Positions 18,480 through 27,009 of a stretch of DNA of 64,000 nucleotides are shown piece by piece. The translations under genes and the position numbers were made by a program. The stretch is from the NCBI RefSeq assembly GCF_010731715.1, contig NZ_AP022587.1, forward strand, positions 2,108,001 through 2,172,000, given 5' to 3'. The stretch comes from Mycobacterium stomatepiae. Lineage in GTDB: Bacteria > Actinomycetota > Actinomycetes > Mycobacteriales > Mycobacteriaceae. How positions within the stretch are numbered: position 1 is the first letter of the stretch; the number at the start of each line of letters is the position of its first letter. The notes below the pieces were generated by a model. It worked only from the letters and a program-made list of their open reading frames with translations. It was not told the DNA's origin and ran no database searches.

Positions 18480-18676
18480 GTCGCGCGGCGCCGGTCGCGG
18501 CGCAAGTATGGCCGGATGGCCGAGGGCGCCTGCGGAGGCGTATGAACTTTGACGACCCATCGGGGCGAGCCCAGTTCGCCCGCGGTCGACAGTCACCTTG
18601 ACTCGCAACTGGTACCGCGCGCACAGCGCCTCGATCGCCGCCGGCCTATTTGGCCAACGAGGAACTGCCTGTGTCG

Positions 18677-19498
18677 TCACGCCTTCGCGAAGCAGTACAT
18701 CCGGTAGTCGGTGGATCCGCCCCTTTGCATGTCCTGATAGACCCGCCACACGAGCACGTAGCCGTGGACCAGCAGCCACCTGTGCAGGAATGCCGGGACC
18801 AGACGCTCGACCGCGCGCATCCACCACTGCGAATTTTTCTCCATCCCCCGCATGACCTGTTCATTGATTGTCCTGTGCGAAAGCATCGACATTGGCGCGT
18901 TGGCTAGCTGCGCCTCCCAGGCTGCGACGGTGTCAGCAAAGCGGAAGTCGGCATACAGGAAATGGCCTCCCGGGCTCAGCACCCGGCCGACCTCGTCGAG
19001 GAAGCGCGGAAACTCGCGGTAAAGGTGCGAGGACTCGATATTGATTACCGCGTCGAAAGATTGGTCGGGGAACGGCAGCTGTTCGGCGTCGCCTTTCACG
19101 AATTCCAAGCCGTCGAGATGGTGCCGTTGTTGGCAGAACGCGATGCCGACGGGGTTCAAGTCCAGTCCCGTATACGAGGCCGGATGCGTTGTACGCATCA
19201 GGTAAGAAGCGCCGCCGCCGTGGCCGCAACCGACCTCCAGCACTCGTTTGCCAGCGAGGTCCACCTGGGTAGCGATCCGGTGGTAGAGCTGGATAAAGTA
19301 CCGGTCGTGCTCGTCGGAAGCCGGTAGCGGCACCCCCATCGGCGGGTCTTCCTCGTAGCCGTAATTGAGGAACAAAACATCGTCCGAACGGAGCCGACGG
19401 GTCAGGTAGGGATAAAAGTATTGATATATGAACTGGATGAATTTCGCTTTGAGAGTCCAAAGCGGCGACGGACGAAACTCTGGGGCCTTGAGTTCCAT
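18677..19498 (-). CDS. SAM-dependent methyltransferase, phthiotriol/glycopeptidolipid type
   Basis: This 273-residue class I methyltransferase has the SAM motif VLEVGCGHGGGASY near residue 84, Asp at the end of strand 2 (YTGLDLNP) and a KGDAEQLPF motif. The segments NYGYEEDPPMGVPL, YHRIATQVDL and the C-terminal YRMYCFAK match mycobacterial lipid methyltransferases such as Rv2952 (phthiotriol and phenolphthiotriol dimycocerosate O-methylation) and glycopeptidolipid methyltransferases. No polyketide genes are nearby, so the true substrate is open. Confidence 0.87.
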   Translation of the reverse strand: MELKAPEFRPSPLWTLKAKFIQFIYQYFYPYLTRRLRSDDVLFLNYGYEEDPPMGVPLPASDEHDRYFIQLYHRIATQVDLAGKRVLEVGCGHGGGASYLMRTTHPASYTGLDLNPVGIAFCQQRHHLDGLEFVKGDAEQLPFPDQSFDAVINIESSHLYREFPRFLDEVGRVLSPGGHFLYADFRFADTVAAWEAQLANAPMSMLSHRTINEQVMRGMEKNSQWWMRAVERLVPAFLHRWLLVHGYVLVWRVYQDMQRGGSTDYRMYCFAKA

Positions 19499-19573
19499 GG
19501 ACGGAGTGTAGTGCGATAGATCACCGGCGCGACAGAATTCTTCCGAATTCGCATATCGATGACGAGGGGCGTC

Positions 19574-20404
19574 TTAGCCCTGGTAGCTGTCGACCTTTGC
19601 GGCGTAGTCGTCGAGCAACCGCAACGATTCGTCGAGCGGGCGGCTGGGCAACAGCAAGGCGAGTCGGCCGTAGCCCAAATCCTGCGCCGCTTGCCAATAG
19701 TCGGGTTTAGCCGGTGTGCCGAACATCGCCAGTGGGACATCGCGCCCGCTGCCCTCACGCAGTTGATCGATGCGCTTGGCCAGATGCTCCAACGGGAGCG
19801 GATTGGATATCCAGCCCGCGTCGTGGCGAATCACCCGCTTGACCGTGGCATCGGAGTCGCCGCCGATGAAAATCGGCGGGTGCGGTGTCTGAACGGGCTT
19901 GGGCCGCAGGTAGGAAGAATCAAAGTTGACGTGCTTGCCGTGGTACTCAGCGGGTTCCGTGGTCCACAGCGCCTTGATGGCCTCGATGCGCTCATCGAGC
20001 AGAGCGCCGCGGGTCTTCGGGTCGGTGCCGTGATCGCGCAACTCTTCGATGTTCCAGCCCGCGCCCACGCCGAATATGAAGCGGCCACCGGAGATCAGGT
20101 CGATGCTGGCCGCTTCCTTTGCCGTGATGATCGGGTCGCGTTGGATCAGCAAGGCGATCCCGGTGAACAGCTCGATGGACGAGGTCACCGCGGCCGCCGC
20201 GGCCAGCGTCACAAACGGGTCGAGGGTCCGGTAGTAGATCGACGGCAGTTCGCCGCCCATCGGGTAGGGAGACTCCCGGCTCGCCGGGATGTGCGTGTGT
20301 TCCGCGATGACCAGGGACGTGAAACCACGCTCTTCGATGCCACGTGCCAGGGACACCGTGTCGATCGTGTCGTCGTTGACGAACGTTGCGACTCCGAACT
20401 TCAT
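19574..20404 (-). CDS. LLM-class F420-dependent oxidoreductase
   Basis: This is a complete luciferase-like oxidoreductase of about 276 residues. The start is ATG 20404 (MKFGVATF), because the extra 18 residues of a longer frame do not fit the family. It has AEHTHIP near residue 38, GGRFIFGVGAGWN near residue 108 and PPIFIGGDSDATVKR near 185. These are typical of mycobacterial F420H2-dependent enzymes, though the cofactor is inferred. It is a paralogue of the truncated gene at the window start. Confidence 0.87.
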   Translation of the reverse strand: MKFGVATFVNDDTIDTVSLARGIEERGFTSLVIAEHTHIPASRESPYPMGGELPSIYYRTLDPFVTLAAAAAVTSSIELFTGIALLIQRDPIITAKEAASIDLISGGRFIFGVGAGWNIEELRDHGTDPKTRGALLDERIEAIKALWTTEPAEYHGKHVNFDSSYLRPKPVQTPHPPIFIGGDSDATVKRVIRHDAGWISNPLPLEHLAKRIDQLREGSGRDVPLAMFGTPAKPDYWQAAQDLGYGRLALLLPSRPLDESLRLLDDYAAKVDSYQG

Positions 20405-20560
20405 CGTCGCCCTCATCTGTCGGCTGCCGTCTACCGGGAGATCAACACCCCAACGCACGACGCTAATCCCGATGGGTGGCGGCCGTGTCAGTTGGGCTGG
20501 TCACCCCGGTGGCCTTGTCTCTGTGAGACGGCCACATTGGGCACCGACCGAGGCAGGCGG

Positions 20561-20855
20561 CTACAGCGGTTCGCCGATCTCAGGAACTAGGGCAATGTCC
20601 TCGGGCTGGCCATTGCGGAAGATTGCGGCGAGCTCACGTACCCGCCGTTTCGCCCAGTCAGTATCAAATTGACCCAAGATTTCATATTCGTACTTGAAGC
20701 GCTCCGCGCGATCACCAACACGTTTTGCAGCTTGGCTCGTCACTACGCCTTCGCCGAGCTTCTCCGACAACCGATCCATGTAGGCCTAGAAGTTCTGCAG
20801 ATTTATCGCCCAAGGCGCGGTCCAGACTCGTCAAATCTGGGCTTGGGTTCCAATG
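20561..20855 (-). pseudogene. Decayed gene downstream of candidate immunity genes
   Basis: A minus-strand frame reads VWTAPWAINLQNF, then an in-frame TAG, then AYMDRLSEKLGEG and on through EILGQFDTDWAKRRVRELA to EIGEPL. The protein-like quality on both sides of the TAG suggests one gene broken by a nonsense change. A further frame break lies upstream, where PKPRFDES appears in another frame. I do not recognise the family. It directly follows two candidate immunity genes in the same direction and has their lower GC, so it may be a third accessory gene of the toxin locus. Confidence 0.5.
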
Positions 20856-20860
20856 GCCAG

Positions 20861-21277
20861 TCAGCCTCCCTGCAGGATGCTGTCACGCGCGACCGAAAAG
20901 TACTTCTCGATGCTTCCACGGATCCACTCGAGCCTTTGGATAGTAGTCGGGAAATCAACTTTCAGCTGATCCTTCCTTATCTCGTCGCGTGGAATGCCCT
21001 GCCTGATCGCCAACATGAAAATATATTGCCACTTCCCAGACCGATCAGAGGGACCAAACACATTGGGAGCGTCAAGCGGGGCAATCATGCAATTTATCGA
21101 AGCCGCTCGGGGCGATTCATAGATTTGAATCTTGCAATCCGCTGAAGAGTAATAGACGACTGAACTATTCGCCCCCCCTTCGACGACATCGTCGTCGTAC
21201 TCATCTAATTGAAAGCCCAATTCATTCAATAAAGGTTCGACAATGGACCGGACCCCGGCCAAGAATTCCTCTGTCAT
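20861..21277 (-). CDS. Candidate immunity protein 2 (paralogue of upstream gene)
   Basis: This 138-residue soluble protein starts MTEEFLAGVRSIVEPLLNE. It shares with the product of the preceding gene the patterns LGFxLDE, DCKxQ, a core MIAPLDAPNVFG and RSGKWQYIFML. The family is not one I can name. Its position behind a secreted toxin candidate, its duplication, and lower GC than the flanking genes fit an immunity role, which is an inference. It lies 24 bases after the first paralogue. Confidence 0.65.
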   Translation of the reverse strand: MTEEFLAGVRSIVEPLLNELGFQLDEYDDDVVEGGANSSVVYYSSADCKIQIYESPRAASINCMIAPLDAPNVFGPSDRSGKWQYIFMLAIRQGIPRDEIRKDQLKVDFPTTIQRLEWIRGSIEKYFSVARDSILQGG

Positions 21278-21301
21278 TTCCGACCGTTCGCCTCCATATG
21301 G

Positions 21302-21693
21302 CTACCTTGCATCCCTCGACCGCAGTGCATCACAGGCGCTAGGAAAATGAACCTTGAAGAGCGCCTCAAGCCTGGACATCACTTCGTTCTCGTCGGCATC
21401 CAGTCCAGGAGCAGCTCTGCCAACATGTGCGTTACTGAGCATCAGCATGAACTGCCATTTCTTCGATCGGTTGACCAAGCCGAATTCGTTCGGTGCATCG
21501 AGCGGTGCGAGCATGAAGTCTATCCCGTCATCACGGGCCGACCAACAAACCTGCAGTTTGCAGTCTTCGCCGCGATAGTAGCTTGCCCAAGCTGCACGGT
21601 CTCCATAAATCTCAGTATCTTGTATCTCGTCGAGCTTGAAACCAACGCCAGACAACGTTGGCCTCAAAAACGTTCCACCTCACCTGGTTTCAT
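21302..21693 (-). CDS. Candidate immunity protein 1, possible frameshift near start
   Basis: This protein of about 121-130 residues is paralogous to the one at 20861-21277: GVGFKLDE, DCKLQV, LAPLDAPNEFG, RSKKWQFMLML. A TTG start at 21667 gives an open frame. However, ATG 21693, three bases after the toxin stop, opens MKPGEVERF in another frame. It would join the main frame to give EVERFLRPTLSGVGF, aligning with GVRSIVEPLLNELGF of the paralogue, if the T5 run at 21666-21670 had six T. It is either frameshifted, phase-variable, wrongly sequenced or started at TTG. Confidence 0.62.
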
Positions 21694-21695
21694 GG

Positions 21696-23615
21696 TTAGC
21701 CGCCTCCTACGTATACCCACGAATCCCCGACTTGTCGGTAACCGTACGCTTCCGCATTGCTCTTCAGGAAAGCGATCTCCATCGCGGAGAACGAATTCGG
21801 ATCCACTTCGAGAACATCTTCGACAGAGTCGAACTTCCCCAGCAGTTCATAGTCGATCCGCGGTACTCTGCTCTCCATTTGATCCCGCAGGAACTGCTCG
21901 TTGACTTGCCACACAAGGCCCTGCGATTCAGATTCACCCAGGCCATAGGTCATCGCTTCCCAGGCCGGGTCGCCGGTGCTGAAGAAGATTCCACCGTGAC
22001 CCCTGGCTTCGCCGATGTAGCCTGCTTCCAAGCCACCGAATTTACCCAAAACAACTCGATCTGGGTTGTCGCCGACGTAGTGAGTCGACATTTCCGCGAT
22101 TTGCCGAGCGAGGGTTGTGGTGGGCTCTCCGTGCGTGAAGGCGGAATTGAGATCCTGCCCCGCTTCCCCTGCCAACGGGTGGAAAGTGATTGGGTGTTCG
22201 AAACCGATCGGTGTATGCGGCAAATGTGTTGGGCCGTAGTCGATTGCGGCAGCCGCGTCAATGTCGGCAAGCCTCCCTACGCCTGCCACTTCCGGACCGA
22301 AGAGCAGTCCAGGCAAGGACACCGCTGCGTCGGAGGCTTTACCGCCCAGGTAATAGGCCGCGCTCGGCGAGTTCAAGGCATTCTGCACTTCGCCGATCGC
22401 CGCCCCCGCTGGGTTTTGAACAGTCTCGACGGTGCCTTGGATCATTTGCTTCCACGCGTCAAGCGCGCCCGGCAATCCGCGATTTCCTACCCCGAGAAGG
22501 TTGTGCACGCCCTCTTCGGTTGCAAACCAGCGGTCAGCGAATCCTTCACCGAATCCCGGGGGTGGCACAGGCTTCGGCTCAGGGGGCATATAGGGAGGAA
22601 TTCCGCCCTGGTCGATCCACCGCTGTGCGCCGGCCACCGTTTCGTTCACGCGCGCCTCGATCTGATCCGGCGGCACGCCGTCGCCACGCAACACCTGGCG
22701 CAACAACGCCTTAGCGCTCTCCATCTCCGCCGGGCTCGGCTGAGGCAGCGGAACGGGCCCTTCCCGCAACAACATCTCCTGCAGCGACCGCGGCCTGCCG
22801 CCGGCTGCAGGACCCAGCGGGCCCCTCGGTGGCGCGCCGCCCGGCGCCCCGGCCGCAGGAACCGGCGGCACCTTCGGGGGTGTACCGCCCGGTGCCACGG
22901 CCGCCGGAGCCGGTGCGTCCTTAGGTGGGGCACCGCCGGGCCGAGGGTCTGCAGCTCCGGGGGGCATCAACATGTCTTGCCACGTCTTGGGCTTTCCCCC
23001 GGGCGGAGCCTCGCCAGGCGGAACCAACATGTCTTGCCACGTCTTCGGCTTACCCCCGGGAGCCGGGGGGCCCTGCGGCGCCGGAGCACCGCCCGGCGCG
23101 GACCCGCCGGCGCCTAACGGGACCGCACCGACGGCAGCGCCGATCGCGGTGGCCAGCTCGTGATCGGCGGTGTGGGCATGCACCTTGCAGGCGTTGAGGT
23201 CCGCCTGCAGGTTCTGCAGCTGGTAGGCCAGGTCGAGTCGATTCGGTGGAATTCCCTTGGGGCCAGAGTCGATTCGCCAGTCCGGCGTGATGGACCACCC
23301 GTTCGCCTGGGCAGCGTGCTCGATCTTGTCCAGCTCACCCTTGCACGCGCTCACATCCGCCTCGGCACGCGAAACCGCGGCCGCTACTTGCCTGGATTCC
23401 GCGCCGTCGGCCTCGATGTCGCGGCGAATCTTGCCTACGTCGATGCGGAAAGCGTCCCCCGCCTCGCCTTGCCAATCTGCGAGCACGCTATGGGCCTGTT
23501 GCAAGCTTTCCCCCAAGCGTTGCAACGTATTGGCGCGCCCGGTCGCCGTCTGGAACACCGCGCGAATCGCGTTCAGATCCCAGCGCTTGACGTCCGCGGG
23601 AGTCAAAGACCCCAC
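21696..23615 (-). CDS. WXG-type secreted polymorphic toxin candidate
   Basis: This 639-residue protein has three parts. Residues 1-165 form a helical WXG100/DUF4226-like domain with the turn ADWQGEAGDAF (W48). Residues 170-295 are a Pro/Gly/Ala-rich linker in which a short motif recurs three times: KPKTWQDML at 189 and 209, and RPRSLQEML at 274. A connecting region follows, and from about 495 there is a compact globular end with DNPDRVVLGKFGG, GGIFFSTGDPAWEAM and WQVNEQFLRDQM. This matches the plan of ESX-secreted polymorphic toxins with C-terminal effector domains. The catalytic class is unknown to me. GTG 23615 starts four bases after the EspC-like gene. Confidence 0.7.
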   Translation of the reverse strand: MGSLTPADVKRWDLNAIRAVFQTATGRANTLQRLGESLQQAHSVLADWQGEAGDAFRIDVGKIRRDIEADGAESRQVAAAVSRAEADVSACKGELDKIEHAAQANGWSITPDWRIDSGPKGIPPNRLDLAYQLQNLQADLNACKVHAHTADHELATAIGAAVGAVPLGAGGSAPGGAPAPQGPPAPGGKPKTWQDMLVPPGEAPPGGKPKTWQDMLMPPGAADPRPGGAPPKDAPAPAAVAPGGTPPKVPPVPAAGAPGGAPPRGPLGPAAGGRPRSLQEMLLREGPVPLPQPSPAEMESAKALLRQVLRGDGVPPDQIEARVNETVAGAQRWIDQGGIPPYMPPEPKPVPPPGFGEGFADRWFATEEGVHNLLGVGNRGLPGALDAWKQMIQGTVETVQNPAGAAIGEVQNALNSPSAAYYLGGKASDAAVSLPGLLFGPEVAGVGRLADIDAAAAIDYGPTHLPHTPIGFEHPITFHPLAGEAGQDLNSAFTHGEPTTTLARQIAEMSTHYVGDNPDRVVLGKFGGLEAGYIGEARGHGGIFFSTGDPAWEAMTYGLGESESQGLVWQVNEQFLRDQMESRVPRIDYELLGKFDSVEDVLEVDPNSFSAMEIAFLKSNAEAYGYRQVGDSWVYVGGG

Positions 23616-23619
23616 CCGA

Positions 23620-23928
23620 CTACCCCTGTTCTCGCACCGACCTGATCGCGCTGGCCGAGTCGTCCTCGTTCGTAGCGAACGCGACCATCGCTTCGGCGAC
23701 GTGCGTCCCCAACCCGCCCACCCGGAGCTTGTGATGGCTGTGCTGGGTCTCCCACCGGGCAGCCAGCTGACCCAACGCCAGCTGCGAGGACCCGATCCAG
23801 CCCGGTGTGGCCTCGGCTAGCCCGTCTTCATGGCCGGCGAAGTCGATAGCGGCCTCACCGATCCCGTTGAGCACTTGGTTGCTGCCAACGTGCAGTGCGA
23901 CGAGATCGACATCCAACTCATCAGCCAC
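23620..23928 (-). CDS. EspC-like ESX secretion-target protein
   Basis: This 102-residue helical protein of the EspC/DUF2580 type begins ELDVDLVALHVGSNQVL, has a turn at PGWIGSSQLALG and continues with a long helix ending in DDSASAIRSV. Proteins of this family are small partners or substrates of ESX type VII secretion and are often encoded next to the protein they are exported with. Here the next gene, four bases downstream, is the WXG-type toxin candidate, so it probably acts as its secretion partner. Confidence 0.75.
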   Translation of the reverse strand: MADELDVDLVALHVGSNQVLNGIGEAAIDFAGHEDGLAEATPGWIGSSQLALGQLAARWETQHSHHKLRVGGLGTHVAEAMVAFATNEDDSASAIRSVREQG

Positions 23929-24136
23929 GATGACCCCCTCCCGGTCCCCTACACGGTGCCGTGAAGCTTAGCCCGTTTCGCGAAACCACGCCCTTCACCC
24001 TGAACCCATCGCCCGTGCCCTCGGCACCGGCGACCGCTACGGGCTCAACGGCGGAATGCCCAAGTCACTGACCCTGCTCGATCGGCTGGGCCGTACTATT
24101 CGCACGCTAGATGGCAGAGCGCTCTTGGAGGTCTCA

Positions 24137-24946
24137 GTGAGTCAACCCCATCCCCTCGACCGATACGTGGGCTCTTGGGCACTGGTAACGGGCAGCGCCA
24201 GGGAACGAGGCCTGGGCTTTGCGTACGCATGCGAGATTGCCAGCCGCCGTGTCAATCTCGTGCTGGTAGACATTCTGGCCGAGGAGCTGGAGGCCCGGGC
24301 GGCGACGCTTCGAACCGAGTACGGCGTCGAAGTCCGCACCATCACAGTCGATCTCGGCGACTTGTCGGTCTATCCGAGAATCCTCGAGCGGCTCGCCGAC
24401 ATCACCGTCGACGTCCTTGTCTGCAATCGCATGTACACCCCGAAGGACACGCCGAAAATCCTGGATATGTCGTTGGGCGTTCACAACGCGATGATCGATG
24501 TCAATGCGCGCGCCTACGTGAACCTGATCTACCCCTTCGCGCATCTGATGACGCGGCGGGGACGGGGAGCCATCGTGATCGTTTCATCGGGCGCCGGCCT
24601 GATTCCAGCGCCCTACACCGGCGCATACGCCGCCAACAAGGCTTTTCAAACCGTCTTTGGTGAGGTGCTGTGGTACGAAACCCGCGGTACCGGCGTTGAC
24701 GTCTTGGTCATGTCCGCCGGCCTGATGGACACGCAGGGCCACACGTTATCGCAGTATCCACGCTGGCAGATCGCCGCCCCACGAGATGCCGCCGCGGAAA
24801 CGCTAAGCGCCATTGGCCGTAGGCATCTCGTCATGCCCGGACGGCCGAATCGCTTCACCACCCTGCTCACCACCCGGCTGATCCCACGTCGCCGCGCCGT
24901 AATGACCATGGGGCGCTTCATGGAACGTGGATTGGGCAAGAACTAG
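24137..24946 (+). CDS. SDR family oxidoreductase
   Basis: This 269-residue short-chain dehydrogenase has the cofactor loop TGSARERGLGFA, the active-site Y-x3-K in AYAANKAF, and a serine in VIVSSGAG. GTG 24137 was chosen because GGAGG lies five bases before it and the protein then starts just ahead of the Rossmann strand. A longer frame from 24056 would add unrelated residues. The C-terminal part (TTRLIPRRRAVM) resembles membrane-associated SDRs of the 17-beta-HSD/KAR type. The substrate is unknown. It is divergent from the EspC-like gene. Confidence 0.83.
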   Translation: MSQPHPLDRYVGSWALVTGSARERGLGFAYACEIASRRVNLVLVDILAEELEARAATLRTEYGVEVRTITVDLGDLSVYPRILERLADITVDVLVCNRMYTPKDTPKILDMSLGVHNAMIDVNARAYVNLIYPFAHLMTRRGRGAIVIVSSGAGLIPAPYTGAYAANKAFQTVFGEVLWYETRGTGVDVLVMSAGLMDTQGHTLSQYPRWQIAAPRDAAAETLSAIGRRHLVMPGRPNRFTTLLTTRLIPRRRAVMTMGRFMERGLGKN

Positions 24947-25170
24947 CCGAGGATCTTCGCGGTCTCGCGTCGGACAAATCCCCCGCCGGCCGGCAAGCCA
25001 CCAGTAGGTGTGCGAACAGACTCAAGGAACGCCGTGCCGAATTTTCATGCCTTTCACCCTTGTATTCGGCTCCTTGTCGTCGCCCATCTCTATCATCGGC
25101 TCATGCATAGGGCGTTATCGATCGTTGCTTCCGCGACTAAATTCCGGGGCCCGCGAGGCATTTCCACGGC

Positions 25171-25710
25171 ATGAGGATCGCGTTCATCTTTCTCCCGCTT
25201 TACTTCGGGCTTCTGTTGGGCTACTTCACGCACCGCGTCGCGCTGGGCCTGGTAGGTGCCTGCTGTGGCCTCCTGTTCGCCGGACTCATCCAGCCGGCCT
25301 ACCGTCGGTCACGGCGCCGACCACGGACCCATGCAGCCATCAGCGAGGTCGACGCGATGGACGGCGTGGAGTTCGAAGACTACGTCGCCGCACGTATGCA
25401 ACGCGCGGGCTGGGAGGTCAGCTTCACCCCCGCCGTGGGCGACTACGGCGTTGACCTGATCGCGCAAAAGGACGGCCAGTACGCGGCGATCCAGTGCAAG
25501 CGGCACGGCAAGACGGTCGGCGTCGCGGCCGTCCAGCAGGTGGTGGCGGGTGCGCGTCATCACGGGTGCACGCGGAGCATCGTGGTGAGCAATCAGGAGT
25601 TTACCACTGCCGCAAAGCAATTGGCCTACACGCACGGCTGTCAATTAATCGGTCGCAAGGCGTTACGAAGCTGGGTACCCGCACCCACCGGAAAGGCATT
25701 GCGCGACTGA
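25171..25710 (+). CDS. Membrane-anchored Mrr-like restriction endonuclease
   Basis: This 179-residue protein has two N-terminal hydrophobic helices (IFLPLYFGLLLGYF and LGLVGACCGLLFAGL) followed by a restriction-endonuclease-like domain. The domain shows GVEFEDYVA, then GDYGVDLIA with Asp and AIQCKRH with the Gln-x-Lys of the PD-(D/E)xK core. Such Mrr_cat domains cut or process DNA, sometimes modified DNA. The membrane anchor suggests action near incoming DNA, which is an inference. No methylase or partner gene is adjacent. Confidence 0.78.
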   Translation: MRIAFIFLPLYFGLLLGYFTHRVALGLVGACCGLLFAGLIQPAYRRSRRRPRTHAAISEVDAMDGVEFEDYVAARMQRAGWEVSFTPAVGDYGVDLIAQKDGQYAAIQCKRHGKTVGVAAVQQVVAGARHHGCTRSIVVSNQEFTTAAKQLAYTHGCQLIGRKALRSWVPAPTGKALRD

Positions 25711-25722
25711 GGCTCGGCCGCC

Positions 25723-26187
25723 TCACGCGGCGAAATCTCCAACGATGGTCATTTTGTTGCCGTCAGACGCGGTGGCGAAGCCGACCTCGGTGTATGCGCA
25801 GTTCAGGATGATCGCGCGGTGTGGCGGACTTTGCATCCACAAGTCGAGCGCCTCATTCGGATTGGCCGCAGATCCGGTGCCCCAGAAGACGACCTCACCA
25901 CTGTAGGGAGTCCGATAGCCCGCATCGGTGATACGCACCTGCGGTGAAGAGCCGTCCGAACCGATGTGGCCATTCACGCCGCTTCTGAGCATGTCGTTGG
26001 CGTGCCGCTGCGCGGCTTCTGTCAGACGCGGGTCGTTGCCGATCGCCCCGCATCCTTCGCGAACCAGATTGACGCCGCTGTACAACGACTCGTCTGCGTG
26101 CGCCCTAAAATTAGCAACGGTCCGGGGAGCCGTTAGGGAGAAGGCGCCGAGCGAGAGCACGGCAGCAATCTTGACCTTTCTCGTCAT
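25723..26187 (-). CDS. Secreted CAP-domain (SCP-like) protein
   Basis: This protein of about 154 residues has an N-terminal signal segment (VKIAAVLSLGAFSLTAP) and a CAP domain: LYSGVNLVREGCG, RLTEAAQRHANDML, NEALDLWMQSPPHRAIIL and CAYTEVGFA. The His in RHANDM and the HRAIIL segment are usual CAP positions. ATG 26187 (MTRKVK) is preferred over 26202 because the basic residues then open the signal peptide. CAP proteins of bacteria have no single known activity. It is convergent with the nuclease gene. Confidence 0.8.
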   Translation of the reverse strand: MTRKVKIAAVLSLGAFSLTAPRTVANFRAHADESLYSGVNLVREGCGAIGNDPRLTEAAQRHANDMLRSGVNGHIGSDGSSPQVRITDAGYRTPYSGEVVFWGTGSAANPNEALDLWMQSPPHRAIILNCAYTEVGFATASDGNKMTIVGDFAA

Positions 26188-26202
26188 GTTGCCTGCTGCC
26201 AC

Positions 26203-26647
26203 GCTTTGTTTGTCGCTCGTGGGCGCGCAGACGTTACCGTCTGGTGACTAGCCAGGTCACCCGGGCCGGGCGCTCAAAACGTCCAGCTCTGCCGCGGATC
26301 AACGAGGCAACCCTGGCGCTGAGCAGTGCCATATCCGCGATTCTCGCTGAACCCGCTGCTTAGCGCGGACACGACGTTTTGCTCACCGCAGGTGCGCGTC
26401 TCTCCTGCGGGCGTCTCTGGACGGTCGCGACTCCCACCCTCCTGATGCGCCGGTGCCCTTCAGGTTCGGTTCGGCTGACTCCTCATGCCGAGAGACTACG
26501 TGACCTATCACATATTATTCGACGATTCGCATATTTTGCTCGCAATGATATATATAGATTAGCTATAGTAAGGATGGCGGAAACGAAGCAACCGGAGGCG
26601 GTGGCCCAGGCGCCGAGGCCCATCCCACATCGTGATTAAGAGTCGAA
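26203..26647. other. Long intergenic region with an AT-rich segment
   Basis: These 445 bases lie between the CAP gene and the twin secreted peptides. They contain a sharply AT-rich stretch at about 26507-26570 (TGATATATATAG and neighbours) that probably holds the promoter of the downstream genes. A frame from 26379 to 26639 is open but shows no protein-like features until its last 22 residues. Confidence 0.45.
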
Positions 26648-26977
26648 ATGAAGTCCAAACGCGCTCGCATCGGCGCTGCCCTACTAAGCTGTACCGCAGC
26701 AATCATGCTTCCTACTGGCGTTGCCAGCGCTGATCCACCAGACCCACACCTGCCGGACCTCCCGACGAACTACTGCGAGGGCCAGCGATTTATGGGATTT
26801 GTCTGCGACGGCACCAAGTATCCCGATGGATCGTTCTGGCACCAGTGGCGCGAGTCGCAAGACAGCGAGTACAGCTGGGGTCCTCCCATTTGGCACTTCG
26901 ACTGCGTCAGCGGCGACGAGCCTTTCCCGGCCCCGCCCCCACCCGGCGGCTGCGACGGAGCAATTCCGCCCGCCTGA
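26648..26977 (+). CDS. Small secreted Cys/Pro-rich protein 1
   Basis: This 109-residue protein has a signal peptide (MKSKRARIGAALLSC to VASA, cleavage near residue 28). The mature part is PPDPHLPDLPTNYCEGQRF, a CDGTKYPDGSFWHQW segment and FDCVSGDEPFPAPPPPGGC. Four cysteines in the mature region suggest two disulfides. The next gene encodes a clear paralogue with the same layout. This is a recognisable type of small exported mycobacterial protein, but I know no function for it. Confidence 0.78.
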   Translation: MKSKRARIGAALLSCTAAIMLPTGVASADPPDPHLPDLPTNYCEGQRFMGFVCDGTKYPDGSFWHQWRESQDSEYSWGPPIWHFDCVSGDEPFPAPPPPGGCDGAIPPA

Positions 26978-27009
26978 CCTCAACCCGCACACTTTGAATA
27001 GGAATCGAA

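Noticed and set aside
18500..18600. Stretch with GGCCGGATGGCCGAG and two short hairpins, reminiscent of a tRNA
   Set aside because: No cloverleaf with proper acceptor stem, anticodon arm or T-loop could be drawn; the hairpins could at most act as a terminator between convergent genes.
26252..26263. TCACCCGGGCCG, partly like the shared dyad element
   Set aside because: Only one half-site is present; the GGGTGA partner and the second dyad are missing.
26379..26639. Open frame of 86 codons upstream of the twin secreted peptides
   Set aside because: Most of it crosses the AT-rich promoter-like stretch and shows no protein-like pattern or ribosome-binding site.
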